Positions 6,417 through 6,678 of a DNA stretch of 6,678 nt are shown here, piece by piece. The stretch's first letter is position 1. Each line of letters begins with the position of its first letter. Where the stretch lies: the NCBI GenBank assembly GCA_015066165.1, contig SVOX01000089.1, forward strand, positions 1 through 6,678. Direction: 5' to 3'. The position numbers and the translations under genes are program-made. This DNA comes from Oscillospiraceae bacterium. GTDB lineage: Bacteria; Bacillota; Clostridia; Oscillospirales; Acutalibacteraceae. The notes beneath the pieces are model-generated. The model was given only the letters and a program-made list of their open reading frames with translations. It did no database searches and had not been told where the DNA came from.

Positions 6417-6678
6417 AAAAAATTGATTGTTGATTGCTGTTATCGTTTAATTTTATTCCAAGATGGTCATAAGCCAGTTTTGTAACGCATCTGCCACGCG
6501 CAGTTCTTGTTAAGAAACCAATTTGCATTAAATACGGCTCGTAAACATCTTCAATAGTAACCGCTTCTTCACCTAAAGCCGCCGCCAAGGTATCAAGACC
6601 AACAGGACCGCCGCCATAATTTGTAATAATTGTGGTAAGCATTTTGCGGTCAAAATCATCAAGTCCTAATTCGTCAAT
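6415..6678 (-). CDS. ruvB: Holliday junction branch migration helicase RuvB, C-terminal part (5' end outside window)
   Basis: The visible 87 residues are in frame from the window edge to a TAA stop. They form the C-terminal winged-helix domain of RuvB: IDELGLDDFDRKML leads into YGGGPVGLDTLAAALGEE, then EDVYEPYLMQIGFL and TARGR near the DNA-contacting wing, where many homologues read TPRGR. RuvB is the hexameric AAA+ motor that, with RuvA, drives branch migration of Holliday junctions in recombination and repair. The Walker motifs lie upstream, outside the window. After the conserved domain (ending near DHLGIKL) there is a short polar tail, NDNSNQQSIF. The stop codon overlaps the ribosome site of the methyltransferase gene, which begins 12 bases later, so the two are probably cotranscribed. 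Confidence 0.95.
   Translation of the reverse strand: MDELGLDDFDRKMLTTIITNYGGGPVGLDTLAAALGEEAVTIEDVYEPYLMQIGFLTRTARGRCVTKLAYDHLGIKLNDNSNQQSIF

Noticed and set aside
1..6678. Mobile element, CRISPR array, tRNA or riboswitch
   Set aside because: The window is almost wholly coding with gaps of at most 20 bases; I saw no terminal inverted repeats, regularly spaced repeats or structured leader.

Overview
The window is one dense run of eight genes, all on the minus strand, so transcription goes from right to left. The DNA is A+T-rich (roughly 35-40% G+C by eye). The gene content suggests an anaerobic Firmicute of class Clostridia, possibly an Oscillospiraceae/Ruminococcaceae-type gut bacterium. 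The pointers are a complete ECF transporter module ecfA1-ecfA2-ecfT followed by truA (a classic Firmicutes order), a DUF5711-like anchored propeller protein, and a Clp ATPase that opens with a four-cysteine zinc finger. The taxonomic assignment is inference.

Layout in transcription order: the 3' end of ruvB (6678-6415, cut by the window edge); a class I SAM-dependent methyltransferase of the RlmI/RlmK-like superfamily (6402-5539); ecfA1 (5537-4692); ecfA2 (4691-3828); ecfT (3835-3023); truA (3002-2268); a one-pass membrane protein with a predicted extracytoplasmic beta-propeller (2257-980); a CvpA-family membrane protein (975-295); and the 5' end of a Clp-type ATPase gene (282-1, cut by the window edge). 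Intergenic spacing runs from an 8-base overlap to 20 bases. I see no terminator hairpin and no gap large enough for a conventional promoter. The eight junctions therefore look like one polycistronic unit, with translational coupling at several of them: at four junctions the upstream stop codon lies in or touches the next Shine-Dalgarno sequence.

Functionally the run joins Holliday-junction processing (RuvB), RNA or protein methylation (substrate unknown), vitamin or micronutrient uptake (EcfA1A2T, with no substrate-binding S component nearby, so probably a shared group II module), tRNA pseudouridylation (TruA), an envelope pair (anchored propeller plus CvpA-like protein) and protein quality control (Clp ATPase). 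Most of this is housekeeping, and I found no mobile element, CRISPR array, RNA gene or defence system. The least understood parts are the anchored propeller protein next to CvpA, and the methyltransferase, which appears to lack the cysteine expected for RlmI-type chemistry.

Three genes need care with start codons. ecfA2 has a TTG start directly after the ecfA1 stop. ecfT is best started at an internal ATG rather than the upstream GTG. truA has GTG, TTG and ATG candidates, with the TTG best placed for ribosome binding.
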